Assembly: GCA_027563935.2 (NCBI GenBank)
Contig: CM050453.2
Span: 90,680,665 to 90,744,664, forward strand
Source of the DNA: Costus lasius
Lineage: Eukaryota; Streptophyta; Magnoliopsida; Zingiberales; Costaceae
DNA length: 64,000 nucleotides
Direction: 5' to 3'
Within the stretch, counting starts at the first letter, position 1, and each line of letters starts with the position of its first letter. A program made the translations under genes and the position numbers. Below are positions 47,571 to 58,239 of this stretch, piece by piece. The notes below the pieces were generated by a model that was not told the origin of the DNA, ran no database searches, and saw only the letters and a program-made list of their open reading frames with translations.

Positions 47571-47815
47571 GTAATCGGCTGATTCTGCCCCCACAGAATC
47601 AGCGCCAAACGTTATGATTGAACACTATTTCCACTGGCCGCACCCACAAAAGTGGGCGGCCAGCAATCCCAAACCAGCCCGTAATCGGCTGATTCTGCGG
47701 GGCAGCGAATTTTCGCTGGTGCGCCTAGCAGAATCAGCCTCAAACGTTATGATTGAACACTATTTCCGCTGGCCGTACCCGTAAAAGCGGGCAGCCAGCA
47801 ATCCCAAACCAACCC
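47571..47815. repeat. Two tandem units, each with two hairpins
   Basis: Unit 1 (47571-47680) and unit 2 (47681-47815) both start GTAATCGGCTGATTCTG and end ATCCCAAACC(A/G)(A/G)CCC. Each has a CTGATTCTG/CAGAATCAG hairpin, a conserved stretch (AAACGTTATGATTGAACA), then a CTGGCC.../...GCCAG hairpin. Unit 2 has a longer loop in the first hairpin. Confidence 0.75.
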
Positions 47816-48478
47816 ATAAGCGGCTGGCAGAGAAGACAGGGACGAAGATGCTGCCAGAAACACTGGGAGGAAATCAGCGTCGACAGATGCTAGATATCGA
47901 GGCAGTGGCTGCAAATCATAAGAGCTACCGACTGCTGCTGATTGCTAATGCTGATCGGCGGAAGATGCCAATGGCTGAAGGAAACAGAGGCTGCCAACTT
48001 GAAGGAAGCTGTTGGCGATACATCTGGAGGTGGAGGCTGCTAGCTTTGACCGAGCTGCTGCTTTGCTGAAGAAGAAGAGCCGGCTAGAAACGGAGGCATC
48101 AGAGGCAGAAAAATTGCTGGCGACTGCCGAGGTTGAGTCGCCGGCGAATCTGGAAGTGGAAGGGCACAACAGCTGCAGAGGCGGCGGCTGGTGGTCTGGA
48201 TCTGGAAAAGCTTCACCAGCGGATCTGGGAAGCTGGTGTTGAAGAGGCGGTGGTGGCTGAAAGCGGCTTCACAGTAGAAGATCATAGGCACTTTGGGAGA
48301 GTCACAGGGATGTGACGGCTGCACAGCCGTCACACTCTTTTTTTTTTAATTTTTTTCTTCAAATTCTTTCTCTGCCAAAAATAAAATAAAATAAAATTCT
48401 TCATCATATTTTTTTTTATATTAAGCAATTCTTTTTCACAAAATAAGAGTGTGAAATATAAAAAATAAAAATAGTGCT

Positions 48479-48527
48479 TATGTTGCCTCCCAAGAAGCAC
48501 TAATTTTTAGGTCACTAGTTTGACCGA
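48479..48527 (-). promoter_or_regulatory. Conserved end-of-pol block (Athila-3 copy)
   Basis: The minus strand reads TCGGTCAAACTAGTGACC, an AT stretch, then AGTGCTTCTTGGGAGGCAAC. It is the most diverged of the three copies, but the 3' half is nearly unchanged although the pol around it is destroyed. Confidence 0.68.
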
Positions 48528-48537
48528 AACTCAAATA

Positions 48538-48771
48538 TCATGGCGAAGTAGGTGAATCGGTGCCATAGTAAATAACATACAATTGTTTCCTTTTCCGCTG
48601 TCCTAAAAGTTTAGCCACTAAAGCAAACATCCAAAATTTCATGTAAAATACAATCGAAGTGGCTTTCTTGAGTATACAAAAATCAAAATCAGAAATTTCA
48701 ATTTCACATAAAGAACATTTTATAATCTTCCTATATTTGTCAGAAAGTAAAATCATTAGTCCTTTTTTCAA
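48538..48771 (-). pseudogene. RNase H remnant of Athila-3
   Basis: The minus strand contains AKLLGQRKRKQLYVIYYG, the equivalent of [18 protein letters not shown] in Athila-1. It lies directly next to the end-of-pol block, so the whole integrase has been deleted from this place. Confidence 0.65.
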
Positions 48772-48841
48772 ATTTATATCTTGATGTCTTGAATTTATAT
48801 AGTATTTTTACCATACTTTTCATGCAAAATCTCTCATATTA

Positions 48842-50092
48842 TGATGCAGGGCATCTTTAAGGGATTAGTTATGTTCAACGTTTCCTGCATTTGAACTCAT
48901 TTACATTTCAGCATTTAGACATTTACTTTCAGCACTGAAACTTGTCTATGTCATATTTGGTTCTACCTAGTCTTGTTTGTGATAAGACTAGTTTGGTAGT
49001 AAAATTTTGTAAACACTTGTATGTTAATGTCGTAGATAGGACCCTAGCCTAGGATTTATTTTGAAGTAATTGTTTTACTTTGTAGTTGATGTAGGAGGGT
49101 GTTATAGCCTAGGTGAATATCACATGTACTAGCACCTACATGGCACCAAGGCTCCCCAGCATCAAGGCATTCTCTCACCAAAGCTTTACAAGTCAATACC
49201 AATCAAGAATCATCAATTTCAAGCTAGACCCAGCCAGCCTACATCAAGGAAGAGATCAAGACAATTTCAAGCAAGACCCAGCCGGCCCACATCAAGTAAA
49301 ATGTCAAGACTAGTTACAATATCACATCAAGTCAAGATGATGATTACAGCAAGGTCAACATTCAATCAAAAGTCAACAACTCAAATCATATTCTATGTCC
49401 AGCTACAAGCAGCCAGCTACATCTAATCTCAAGCAAACACGGTGAAGACCAGCTACCCAGCCAGCCATCGTCAACTCAAGTCAAGCAGCCGATTACAACA
49501 ACTTAGCATTGTTAGCGTTGAGACTAAAGAGAGATGCAAAATGTAACCGTTGGGGCTTGGGTTAAAGCCCATGTAGTTTCTCACTTGCAGATGATGAATG
49601 TCATTTTGAATCCAAGAAAACTCTTGTGTTAGTCATGCGCTGCATTTCTTGAGGGAGAGCCTTTGGCCCCTTGTGCTGTTGTTGAGGGTGAGCCTTTGGC
49701 CCCTTGGTTCTTGCTTGTTCAAGGGTGAGCCGCTGGCCCCTTGTCTTGCATCTTTGAGGGTGAGCCGCAGGCCCTTCTCTTCCTCTATTCTTGTTCCATC
49801 TCGCCTGTTGAACCACCAACGTCCACCGCTCACATCCAGCTGAAGTGCAAACCTGCTAGTGGTTGAACCTGGAAGGAAGCCTGGAAACCAACAACCAAGA
49901 TATTCCAGCTTAGTCAATCACAACCATGGGGATCCGGCCCCCTTCCTCAAGGGGGCCTCAGGTGCCTTCCTCCCACCTTAGCTCATATAAATTGTCCGCT
50001 TGTTTCCATTGTCTTGAAACCCTTGTTTCCTATTTCATTGAGAGCTACTTACCTAAAGAAGATCCTTGCACTAGGATTCTCGTCCTACATCA
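48842..50092 (+). repeat. TG1 5' LTR
   Basis: Starts TGATGCAGGGCATC, ends CGTCCTACATCA. It contains four copies of a GAGGGTGAGCC(T/G)..GGCCCCTTG unit (49650-49780), a perfect 9-bp-stem hairpin at 49936-49957 and TATAAAT at 49986. Confidence 0.92.
49936..49957 (+). promoter_or_regulatory. GC hairpin upstream of TG1 TATA box
   Basis: GGCCCCCTT and AAGGGGGCC form a perfect 9-bp stem with a CCTC loop, 29 bases before TATAAAT (49986-49992). The 3' LTR keeps the stem exactly (54932-54940 and 54945-54953) with a CCTT loop. Confidence 0.7.
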
Positions 50093-50093
50093 G

Positions 50094-50104
50094 TGGTATC
50101 AGAG
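50094..50104 (+). other. Primer-binding site of TG1, tRNA-Met type
   Basis: TGGTATCAGAG directly follows the LTR end (50092) with one intervening base. Confidence 0.85.
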
Positions 50105-51763
50105 GAATCCTTAGGTGCTCTTAGTTTCTGTCTGTTTTCTCTTATCTGATTTGGTTGCGTGAAGAAATCCTGCATACATTTTATAGTTTCTGCACATCTA
50201 TCTGTTGTTTCCGTGCAAGTTCTTGTGTTTCCTATTACTGCGAGGACCTCCTCTCAATGGCTTCTTAATCTCAAACCTCTGTTTCGTTTCCCTGATCATT
50301 GCTATTTGTGCTGAAAAATGTTTGCGCGGAAATGCCTGGACACTGTTTGTTCAAATAGCTGACTACTGTAACTTACTAATTTCTCTGAAATTTGCGTTAT
50401 CTGATTTCTGATATTTTTCTGACGACTGGTTGTGGGACTCATTCGTGTGTACAATCCCCTGAATGATTTAACCTTGGAACCTTGCCTGCCGATTTTATTT
50501 CTGAACACCTGAATTTGCTGTAGCTTACCATAATGTTTCTCTGATTTTGGGCTGATCCAGCCTCGCGCATTTCAGTGTAAATTATTTCGATTCCTATCAT
50601 ACTGGCATCTGATAGTAGGATAGGAATATCGGTTATTACTGCATAGTTAGCATCAAATCTTAACTGTCGGTTCTTGCTTGAAGAATTTGAATTTTGCTCA
50701 CTGCATTTCACTTACCGCTGCTACTGTTACTTACCAGCTCACATTCCTTGATCGGCTGTCTCTGTATTCTGTTACTTACTTCAGTTTGAGTCTCCTACTG
50801 TTGCTGCATTCTGATTTCAACTCTCGCTGCATTTCCTTTGTTGAAAATCTATTTGCTGGCTCTACATCTGAATGTCTGAAAACCTGTTCCCTGTACACTG
50901 AAAACTGCTCCCAAAACTATGACTTTATGCTTGCTGAAATTTTGCCATTTGGTTATTCTGAATTTATTTGAGCTGTTCCTTTGCGCACTGTGTTTGGACT
51001 CCTGGACTGAATCCAACTTTCATTTACCTGAGTTTCTGGTCGTGCTAAAGTCCTGCTGATTTTCTGGCTGAGTTTTGAGTTCACCGCGTTAGCAAATCCT
51101 GAACTCTTTGTTCTGATTTTTCTTGCTGAGCTTGCTATCTTTGCGAAAGCTGTGGTAGCATTTGACGTTTCTCTGTATTGCTGCGGACAGTTGACAACCT
51201 GCTGCATATCCTACTGGAACTGGATTTTTTTTTACAAATACTGCTGCGTTGACATCTAGTACTAAGTTGAACCTAAATTTGACTGCAAATTACATATTCC
51301 ACTGAATTGAAATCTGGCATTTGCAACACCTTTACTCCTGCTAGTGTTAATAGCTTATACTGCTGCGTTGCTTGTGTTAGGACTAAGTTTAACTTGTACC
51401 ATTATCTTGCTAAACCATAATACTTGCTGCTGCTCTGCAATCCATTGCTACATCTACATCTGATATTGCTGAACACTACCTTGTTGTAGCTTTAAGTAAA
51501 TCTTATCATTGCTGCCAAAAATTATTTCTGCATTTGCTTACTCCATAGCACCTGTAGCATCTCAGCCTTCACAATTTCAGCCGAGACTTGTTTCAGTGTT
51601 GAAAGCTAGAATTGTCTTTAGCTGAAACTAGTACTTGATTGCTGACATGTTTCATAGTCCAAATTTAGTTCAGCCTGCATTGCATAACATAAATTCTGAT
51701 TTCTTGTTATTATATTATGCAAATGTTTGCTGCCTATATTATTTTTGAAAACTTAACAAGAAT
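50105..51763 (+). other. TG1 leader, no gene seen
   Basis: About 1.66 kb is rich in T and in CTG/TGCTG words with only short chance frames on either strand. A packaging signal would be expected here, but I cannot identify one. Confidence 0.6.
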
Positions 51764-53749
51764 TTGCAAACAATTAAGGCATGGCAGTATACTGAACCTT
51801 ACTACCAATCATATGCACAACACTATGCTTGCACTCAAGTTGACAACGTGTATAGAGGAACAAATAACTACCGTGATCAAACCTACACCCAATCATATGG
51901 ACAACACTATGCTTACACTCAAAATTACAACCCTAGAGCAGCCTATGAACCAAATAAGCCAAATCCTACCCCATATAATGAACAAATCAATAATTGGATC
52001 CAAGGGGATGAATCGGTGCAAAGGTATATGGAAAGGTTTGATAACTTACATTTAAATTTTAAATGCTTTGCGGAAACATGGAAGTATACAAGTCAATTCA
52101 TAAGAGGATTAAAAGGGGAGATTAGAGAATCCTTGTCCTACCATTCCATTAGAAACATTGATGATGCATACAACTAAGCACGTAGGATTGAATATGACAT
52201 CAAGATGGCTCGGGAAAAGGAAATTAATCAAATTAAAAATGAGGTATCTATGCTTATGGATTAGTGTCAACATGTTGAGAATTTAGTTGCCAAGGCAATT
52301 GAAAAGGTAAAAGAAGTAGAAGTGACCAAAACTCCACTTATTGAAAATCCCTTAGAAGACAACTCTAAACCTCGGCTTGAACATGAATTGGAAACAGAAA
52401 TATATTCCCTTGATTATACTAGTGAAGATGACATGGAACCTATCGTAGACTCTAAACCATGTCTTGAAGAAGCCACTGAACTTGAGGAAACAAGTCAAGA
52501 AAACCCACAAGAAGTGGAGGGTGACCTTGGGCAAATTGAACCCAACCTGTTGCTTGAGTCACCCGGTCCTATAACTTGTATGGATCTATCTATGCTGCCA
52601 ACACCTGATCCTGATCCTAAACAAATACCACTCTTGGAAACACCTCAGCCCATTCCCCTAACTAAAGAAAGAAACATCTATGAAGAAGACCCAGAACCAC
52701 AAGATAAGGGAGTTGACCTAAAACTAACTGAACTTGAGTCATCTCCTGATTTCCCTACAAATCATATCTCTCAGCCCGAATTTGAATATAAAGTGGAAGT
52801 CCTAGTGATTGACCATATTCAAACTACCGATCTAGGGCAGGTTAGTAAACAAATTCCCCAAGGACCAATAATTTGTCATCGATACCCTCTATGCTCATCT
52901 TCATTGCCCTCACTCTTAGGGCCTGGACCTAAACCTTCAAGTTTGCTACCCTTGGATTTACCTCCACCCATCCCTAAGCTTGAATTACTTGAAAATCTTG
53001 AAAGAGTGCAGGAAGGTACCACACCATTAGCTTTAGCAGTTATTGATGAGAAACCTCATACTTTGGGTAAAGATGTGATCATGGAAATTCATGAGGAAAT
53101 CATACAGATCATTCGTGAGCTATCAAAACCTTCAGGGGATGAAACTAATGAACAATTACATGACACTTTTAAAGGCTTAATCCATTACCATGATGATTTT
53201 AAGTTTGAGTCTTGCTTTGATAATACCATTACTATAAACATGCTGCAAATGAAATCATCTTTTGCTTTAAATGAGAAGTTGAATGGTAAAGTTTATCATG
53301 AACCTGATGTTGGTTTAATTCTTCCTACTCATGTTTTACAAAGAACAGGCGTAATGCCTAGGATTCCATATGTATACCTATCATGTTTTCCAAATGCAGT
53401 GATAGGACAATTGAGAGGAACTATAGTTAATTGTTCCAACACATATACTCCAAAGGAAAATGAGGAAGTATTTATAGTTTTATTCAAAGCTTCCACTTTT
53501 GCATATCATATGTACAAATCACATATTATTGCTATACATGAGAATCCAATTGCTGTCCAAGATCCCCTTCTTACTTGCAGGAATGAAAAGTTAAACAAGG
53601 ATGATAACAACATGCACACAAGGGGATGGCCACCAAAGCTGAAACACAATGATAAAAGGGTAACAAAAGCTTATGATAATCACCTTAGGATGGCCACCGG
53701 AGCTGAACGTCGGTGGTCAAGATCACCCACACTACTTCGGCCGAGATGA
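51764..53749 (+). pseudogene. TG1 gag-like ORF with a long uncharacterised C-terminal region
   Basis: One frame covers about 660 codons with two in-frame stops, TAA at 52175 and TAG at 52262. The N-terminus has two Tyr/Gln-rich repeats (YYQSYAQHYACTQ, YTQSYGQHYAYTQ). Next comes a segment like the second half of a retrotransposon capsid domain (VQRYMERFDNLHLNF, FIRGLKGEIRESL, IDDAYN). A Lys/Glu coiled-coil-like stretch leads into an acidic, Pro-rich region and a 475-codon open frame (52322-53749) ending in a basic tail. I recognise no protease, zinc knuckle or env feature. Confidence 0.7.
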
Positions 53750-53840
53750 TTTCAGCACTTTGGGATTACCACCAGAAGATGGAAGTAAGAGACCTTACCA
53801 CTAATTCTTCGGACAAGAATTCTTTTGGCCCCAGGAGAGC
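53750..53840 (+). other. TG1 3' end and probable polypurine tract
   Basis: The purine-rich run nearest the 3' LTR is CAGGAGAGC, ending at 53840 just before TGATGAAGGG. It is short, so the exact primer is uncertain. Confidence 0.5.
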
Positions 53841-55088
53841 TGATGAAGGGTATCTTCAAGGGATTAGTTATGTTCAATGTTTCTTGCATTTGAACTCATT
53901 TACATTTCAGCATTTAGACATTTACTTTCAGCACTGAAACTTGTCTATGTCATATTTGGTTCTACCTAGTCTTGTTTGTGATAAGACTAGTTTGGTAGAA
54001 CAATTTTGTAAACACTTCTATGTTAATGTTGTAGATAGGACCCTAGCCGAGGATTTATTTTGAAGTGATTGTTTAACTTTGTAGTTGATATAGTAAGGTG
54101 TTATAGCCTAGGTGAATATCACATGTACTAGCACCTACATGGCACCAAGGCTCCCCAGCATCAAGGCATTCTCTCACCCAAGCTTTATAAGTCAATACCA
54201 ATCAAGAATCATCAATTTCAAGCTAGACCCAGCCGGCCCACATCAGAGTAAAATGTCAAGACTAGTTACAATATCACATCAAGCCAAGATGTCGATTACA
54301 GCAAGGTCAACATTCAATAAAAAGTCAACAACTCAAATCATATTCTATGTCCAGCTACAAGCAGCCAGCTATATCTAATCTCAAGCAAACACGGTGAAGA
54401 CCAGCTACCCAGCCAGCCATCGTCAACTCAAGTCAAGCAGTCGATTACAACAGCTTAGCATTGTTACCATTGAGACTAAAGAGAGATGCAAAATGTAACC
54501 ATTGGGGCTTGGTTTAAAGCCCATGTAGTTTCTCACTTGCAGATGATGAATGTCATTTTGAATCGAAGAAAACTCTTGTATTAGCCATGTGCTGCATTCC
54601 TTGAGGGAGAGCCTTTGGCCCCTTGTGCTGTTGTTGAGGGTGAGCCTTTGGCCCCTTGGTTCTTGCTTGTTCGCCCTTGTCTTGCATCTTTGAGGGTGAG
54701 CCGCAGGCCCCTCTAGTTATCCTTCTATTCTATTCTCCTATTCCCTTCTCTTCCTCTATTTTTGTTCCATCTCGCCTGCTGAACCACCAACGTCCACCGC
54801 TCACGTCCAGCTGAAGTGCAAACCTACTAGTAGCTGAACCTGGAAGGAAGCCTGGAAACCAAAAACCAAGATATTCCAACTTAGTCAATCACAACCGGAG
54901 ATCATTGTTACAAGCACAAGAAAGGGGATCCGGCCCCCTTCCTTAAGGGGGCCTAAGGTGCCTTCCTCCCACCTTAGCTCATATAAATTGTACGCTTGTT
55001 TCCATTGTCTTGAAACCCTTGTTTCCTGTTTCATTGAGAGCTACTTACCTAAGGAAGATCCTTGTGCTAGGATTCTCGTCCTACAACA
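53841..55088 (+). repeat. TG1 3' LTR
   Basis: It aligns throughout with 48842-50092. Differences include loss of about one GAGGGTGAGCC unit, an added AT-rich stretch near 54715, and about 27 extra bases before the GC hairpin. It ends CTACAACA, followed by TATTA. Confidence 0.92.
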
Positions 55089-55093
55089 TATTA

Positions 55094-56446
55094 TTATCAT
55101 GTTTTTACTTATTTTGGCTTAAATCCCTTTGTTTGTTTGGAATCTTCACCTTTCTTCACTTTTGTCATATTTTAGGTGAAAATGACTAAATTTTGATAGA
55201 TTTTTATGAATTCAAGTGCACAGATGAATTCTATAGGTCAAGACGAAGCTGCTTATCAAATTTCAGGCAAATTGGAGCATGTTTAGAAAATACGGCCCAC
55301 CTGTGATATTTTTCACAGACGAATTGTTTGAATGACTACAGAAAGAAATACGGCATTGCCCATGATATTTATCAAGGTCATACTAGAAATCTACAGAATA
55401 GAACAGAAAGAAATACGGCCACCTGTGAAAACTTTCACGGCCGTATTTTTGTCCGCCAAATTCGGTTTTGACCTCGTTTCTCACCCGATTCGGCTCGTTT
55501 TCGAGCTAGATTTTGGGGAAAACCTAATTAGGAGTTGGGGAACTATATAGGCTACCAAGGGAGTAATTATCAGGACTTTTTGGCCAATTTACATGGAGAA
55601 TTCAATGAAGAGGCAAGAGCAAGGGTGAACGGTGGCGATCTTCAATTTTTGACCGGAAAAGCTTTGATTTTTCAGCTGGCTGGCATTGATCTTCATTAAG
55701 GAGCCTTGATTCTTGTCTTCCTTTGTCAATTTCATATTTATTTGCCAATTTTGTAATCGAACATGGATTCTTACAATGTGAACATGAATAACATATCAGC
55801 ATAAACTCTTTATTCAGAATTTAGAGTGTAACCCTCTATGTTTTCATGAATTGACTCTATTTATCTTCTTATGAAGTGATTAATTTGTGTTAGATTCAAT
55901 AATTGTTGTACTTATTATATGTTGATTACTTGCCATAATTTGCATGTTTTGAGACGTCGCAAGAAGTACTGAGAGGTGAATTGCGATGTCAGATCTACAA
56001 TTTTTGGACATGTTGATTTGAACACGAGAGCAGTTCGAATCGGCTTGAGGGATCTCTTAGTTTTATCAAGAACTCATTGGGTTTATTTCGAATTAATAAC
56101 CACGAGTATAGGGGATTGATTCAGATAAACACCGGATTGTACTACTGAGAGGGGCAATCTGTACATGCGAATAAATTCCCTTCAATACAGTAAATCCTTC
56201 TTAAGATACTTCTAATTATAAAAAATCATGAATCATAGTGTGGTGAACCCGAAGTCCTGAACTTCCATCGAATCAATTACAACCAAAGTCTTTTTGTAGT
56301 TCCTTCTATTTAGTTAAGATAAAGATCATTCTATTTTAGATTAGTCTAGCTAATGATCGTAAGTTGAGTCAGTGCTTGGTCATTGGTCCCTGTGGAATCG
56401 ATATTGTTATTACTTTGATTTGTCCATGCACTTGTGGAACACATCA
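55094..56446 (+). repeat. Athila-5 5' LTR, main part
   Basis: Together with 48782-48841 this forms one LTR, TGATGTCTTG...GAACACATCA. Palindromic modules (AATACGGCC..., TTTCACGGCCGTATTT) lie at 55290-55450, and CTATATAGG at 55543 is a possible TATA box. The U5 part has the GAGACGTCGCAAGAAG and CACGAGTATAGGGGATT stretches shared with Athila-4. Confidence 0.88.
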
Positions 56447-56453
56447 AGTTTTT

Positions 56454-56471
56454 GGCGCCATTGCCAGGGAC
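56454..56471 (+). other. Primer-binding site of Athila-5, tRNA-Asp type
   Basis: TGGCGCCATTGCCAGGGA differs by one base from the Athila-1 site. Confidence 0.9.
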
Positions 56472-56616
56472 CAAATTCATCAATATTGACTTATTCTAAG
56501 GATTGATAGACTAGACTTTTGTTTCCTTTTTAATTGTTAATTAACTCTATTTATCTATAGTTTTTCTTTGAGCTGATTGTCTATTTTCCATCATCAATTA
56601 AACTTGTTAGTTGTTT

Positions 56617-58234
56617 ATGCCTTGGTGTTCCAGGAAGTTATTTGAGGAAGATCCAGAACCGGAGAGAACTTTTCGCCTGTGTAGAAAGCAATTAACAAAG
56701 GAAATCTTAATGTCTAAGATGGGTGATCATAGAACTTTAAAGGATTACGCAAACCCAAACCTGCAAGGGGTTCGCTCTAGTATTGCTCACCCCAATATTG
56801 AGGCGAATAACTTTGAAATCAAGCCATCTCTACTGTCTATGGTTCAATAGAACCAATTTGGAGGCTTGCCATATGAGGATCCTAATATGCACCTTTCTAT
56901 ATTTCTTGAATGTTGTGATACATTACAGATGAATGGTGTTTCTAATGATGCTCTTTGACTCAGACTTTTACCTTTTTCTCTCAGAGATAGAGCTCGTGCA
57001 TGGCTTCATTCTCATTAGCCAGGTTCCATAACAACTTGGGAGGAACTCTCCAATGCTTTTCTAGCAAAATATTTTCCCCTAAGCAAAACTGCACAGCTTG
57101 GGAACCAGATCACGAGCTTTGTTCAGAAAGAAGAAGAATCATTGTACAAGGCGTGGGACCGATTTAAAGAACTTCAGAGAATGTGTCCACACGACGGCCT
57201 CAACAAGTGGGTAATCATTCACACATTCTATAATGCTTTGAATTATAAAACACACATTCTATAATGCTTTGAATTATAAAACTCGCATGTCAGTTAATGC
57301 TGCCGCCGGTGGGGCAATCATGAACAAGAGTGTGGATGATGCAATTAGTTTATTTGAGGAAATGGCCTTGAATCATTGTCAATGGGTAAGTGAGAGAGGG
57401 CCATCTTCCAAGGCATCAGGTAGGTATGACTTAGATGCTATCACTTCGCTTGACACCAAGGTTGACTCTTTAACTAATAAAATTAATTCTTTAAATCTTA
57501 ATCCTGCCACTATTAATGCTATTTCGTGTGAGATTTGTGGTAATGCAAAATATTATACACATGATTGTCAGTTGAGAGTTTTCACAAAGGGTGAGTGCGA
57601 CTCTAAACAAGCGAATGCAATTGGGAATTATAATGGAAGACCTCAGAATGACCCATACTTAAGCACTTACAACCCTGGTTGGAGGAACCATCCCAGTCTT
57701 TCATAGAGGAGTAATCAGAATCAAGGAACTCAGGGTAATAATCGACAACCCTCTAGCTATCAGCAAAGACAGTACAACCAACCTCAGACTCAAGCTCCTT
57801 AGAAGTCGAATCTGGAAATTATGATAGAGACCTTTATTGCTATACAGACCAAGCAAAATGACAATTTTATATATAAATTTGATGATTTCAGGCAAAAATT
57901 TAGGCATGTTGGTGAGTCTATCAAGAATATGACTTTTGAGATAGAATCTGTGAAGACCCATTAGAAGATATTGGAAACTCAGATAGCTCAGTAGACCAGC
58001 TCTTCAAGTAGGCCTATAGGTAGACTACTAGGGAAACCAGAGATAAACCCATGTGAGCACTGTAATGCCATTACAACACGCAGTGGGAAACAATTGAAAG
58101 AGCCACGAGCACCAGATACAATGCAAGACAAAGAGGTGCAGGATTCTAAATCCACAGTGGAAGAGGGGAACAATGGCGAAACATCTCTGCAAGATAGGGA
58201 GCTGGAACTACTTTATATACCACCATCCTCCCTA
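56617..58234 (+). pseudogene. Athila-5 gag (decayed)
   Basis: Gag runs from MPWCSRKLFEEDPEPERTF through MGDHRTLKDYANPNLQG and the full capsid domain (AWLHSH, TTWEELSNAFLAKYF, LQRMCPHDGLNKW), which Athila-1 has partly lost. A 31-bp tandem duplication at 57220-57281 shifts the frame. The zinc knuckle reads CEICGNAKYYTHDC, with the metal-binding His changed to Tyr. Stops include TAGs at about 56848, 57016, 57799 and 57961. Confidence 0.9.
57220..57281 (+). repeat. 31-bp tandem duplication in Athila-5 gag
   Basis: A unit starting CACACATTCTATAATGC occurs at 57220-57250 and again, identical, at 57251-57281. Athila-1 and Athila-2 have one copy. 31 is not a multiple of three, so it shifts the frame. 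Confidence 0.95.
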
Positions 58235-58239
58235 CAAAC

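Larger units (their letters stand above)
46125..47815. mobile_element. Possible DNA transposon or MITE with a GC-rich insert
   Basis: The left end reads GGGCCAGTTTGGGG; the right end, reversed, reads GGGTTGGTTTGGGA. ATA lies on both sides (46122-46124, 47816-47818). Ends of the form GGGnnnGTTTGG with a 3-bp duplication occur in PIF/Harbinger-type MITEs, but the duplication there is usually TAA or TTA and the inverted match is short. The right end may instead be a boundary of the tandem hairpin units. Confidence 0.4.
44252..48781 (-). mobile_element. Athila-3 remnants, part 2 (minus strand)
   Basis: This continues the host of Athila-4. Much of 44257-46120 and 47820-48330 is a purine-rich sequence with many CTGGCTGGA-like words and no recognisable domain. 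At 48479-48527 the minus strand carries the end-of-pol block and at about 48560-48640 an RNase H remnant. It ends at 48781, where the Athila-5 LTR begins. Confidence 0.6.
48842..55088 (+). mobile_element. TG1: non-autonomous LTR element with one long gag-like frame
   Basis: LTRs at 48842-50092 and 53841-55088 (1251 and 1248 bp, TG..CA) with TATTA at 48837-48841 and 55089-55093. A tRNA-Met primer-binding site follows the left LTR. The internal 3.75 kb has a non-coding leader and one long frame (51764-53749) with a gag-like segment, but no zinc knuckle, protease, RT or integrase. LTRs are similar apart from a few indels. It is of the terminal-repeat gag-only type. Confidence 0.9.

Noticed and set aside
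47115..47594. 159-codon minus-strand Ser/Pro-rich protein
   Set aside because: Overlaps other long frames in a GC-rich stretch on both strands; composition-driven, so not called as a gene, only as a possible captured segment.
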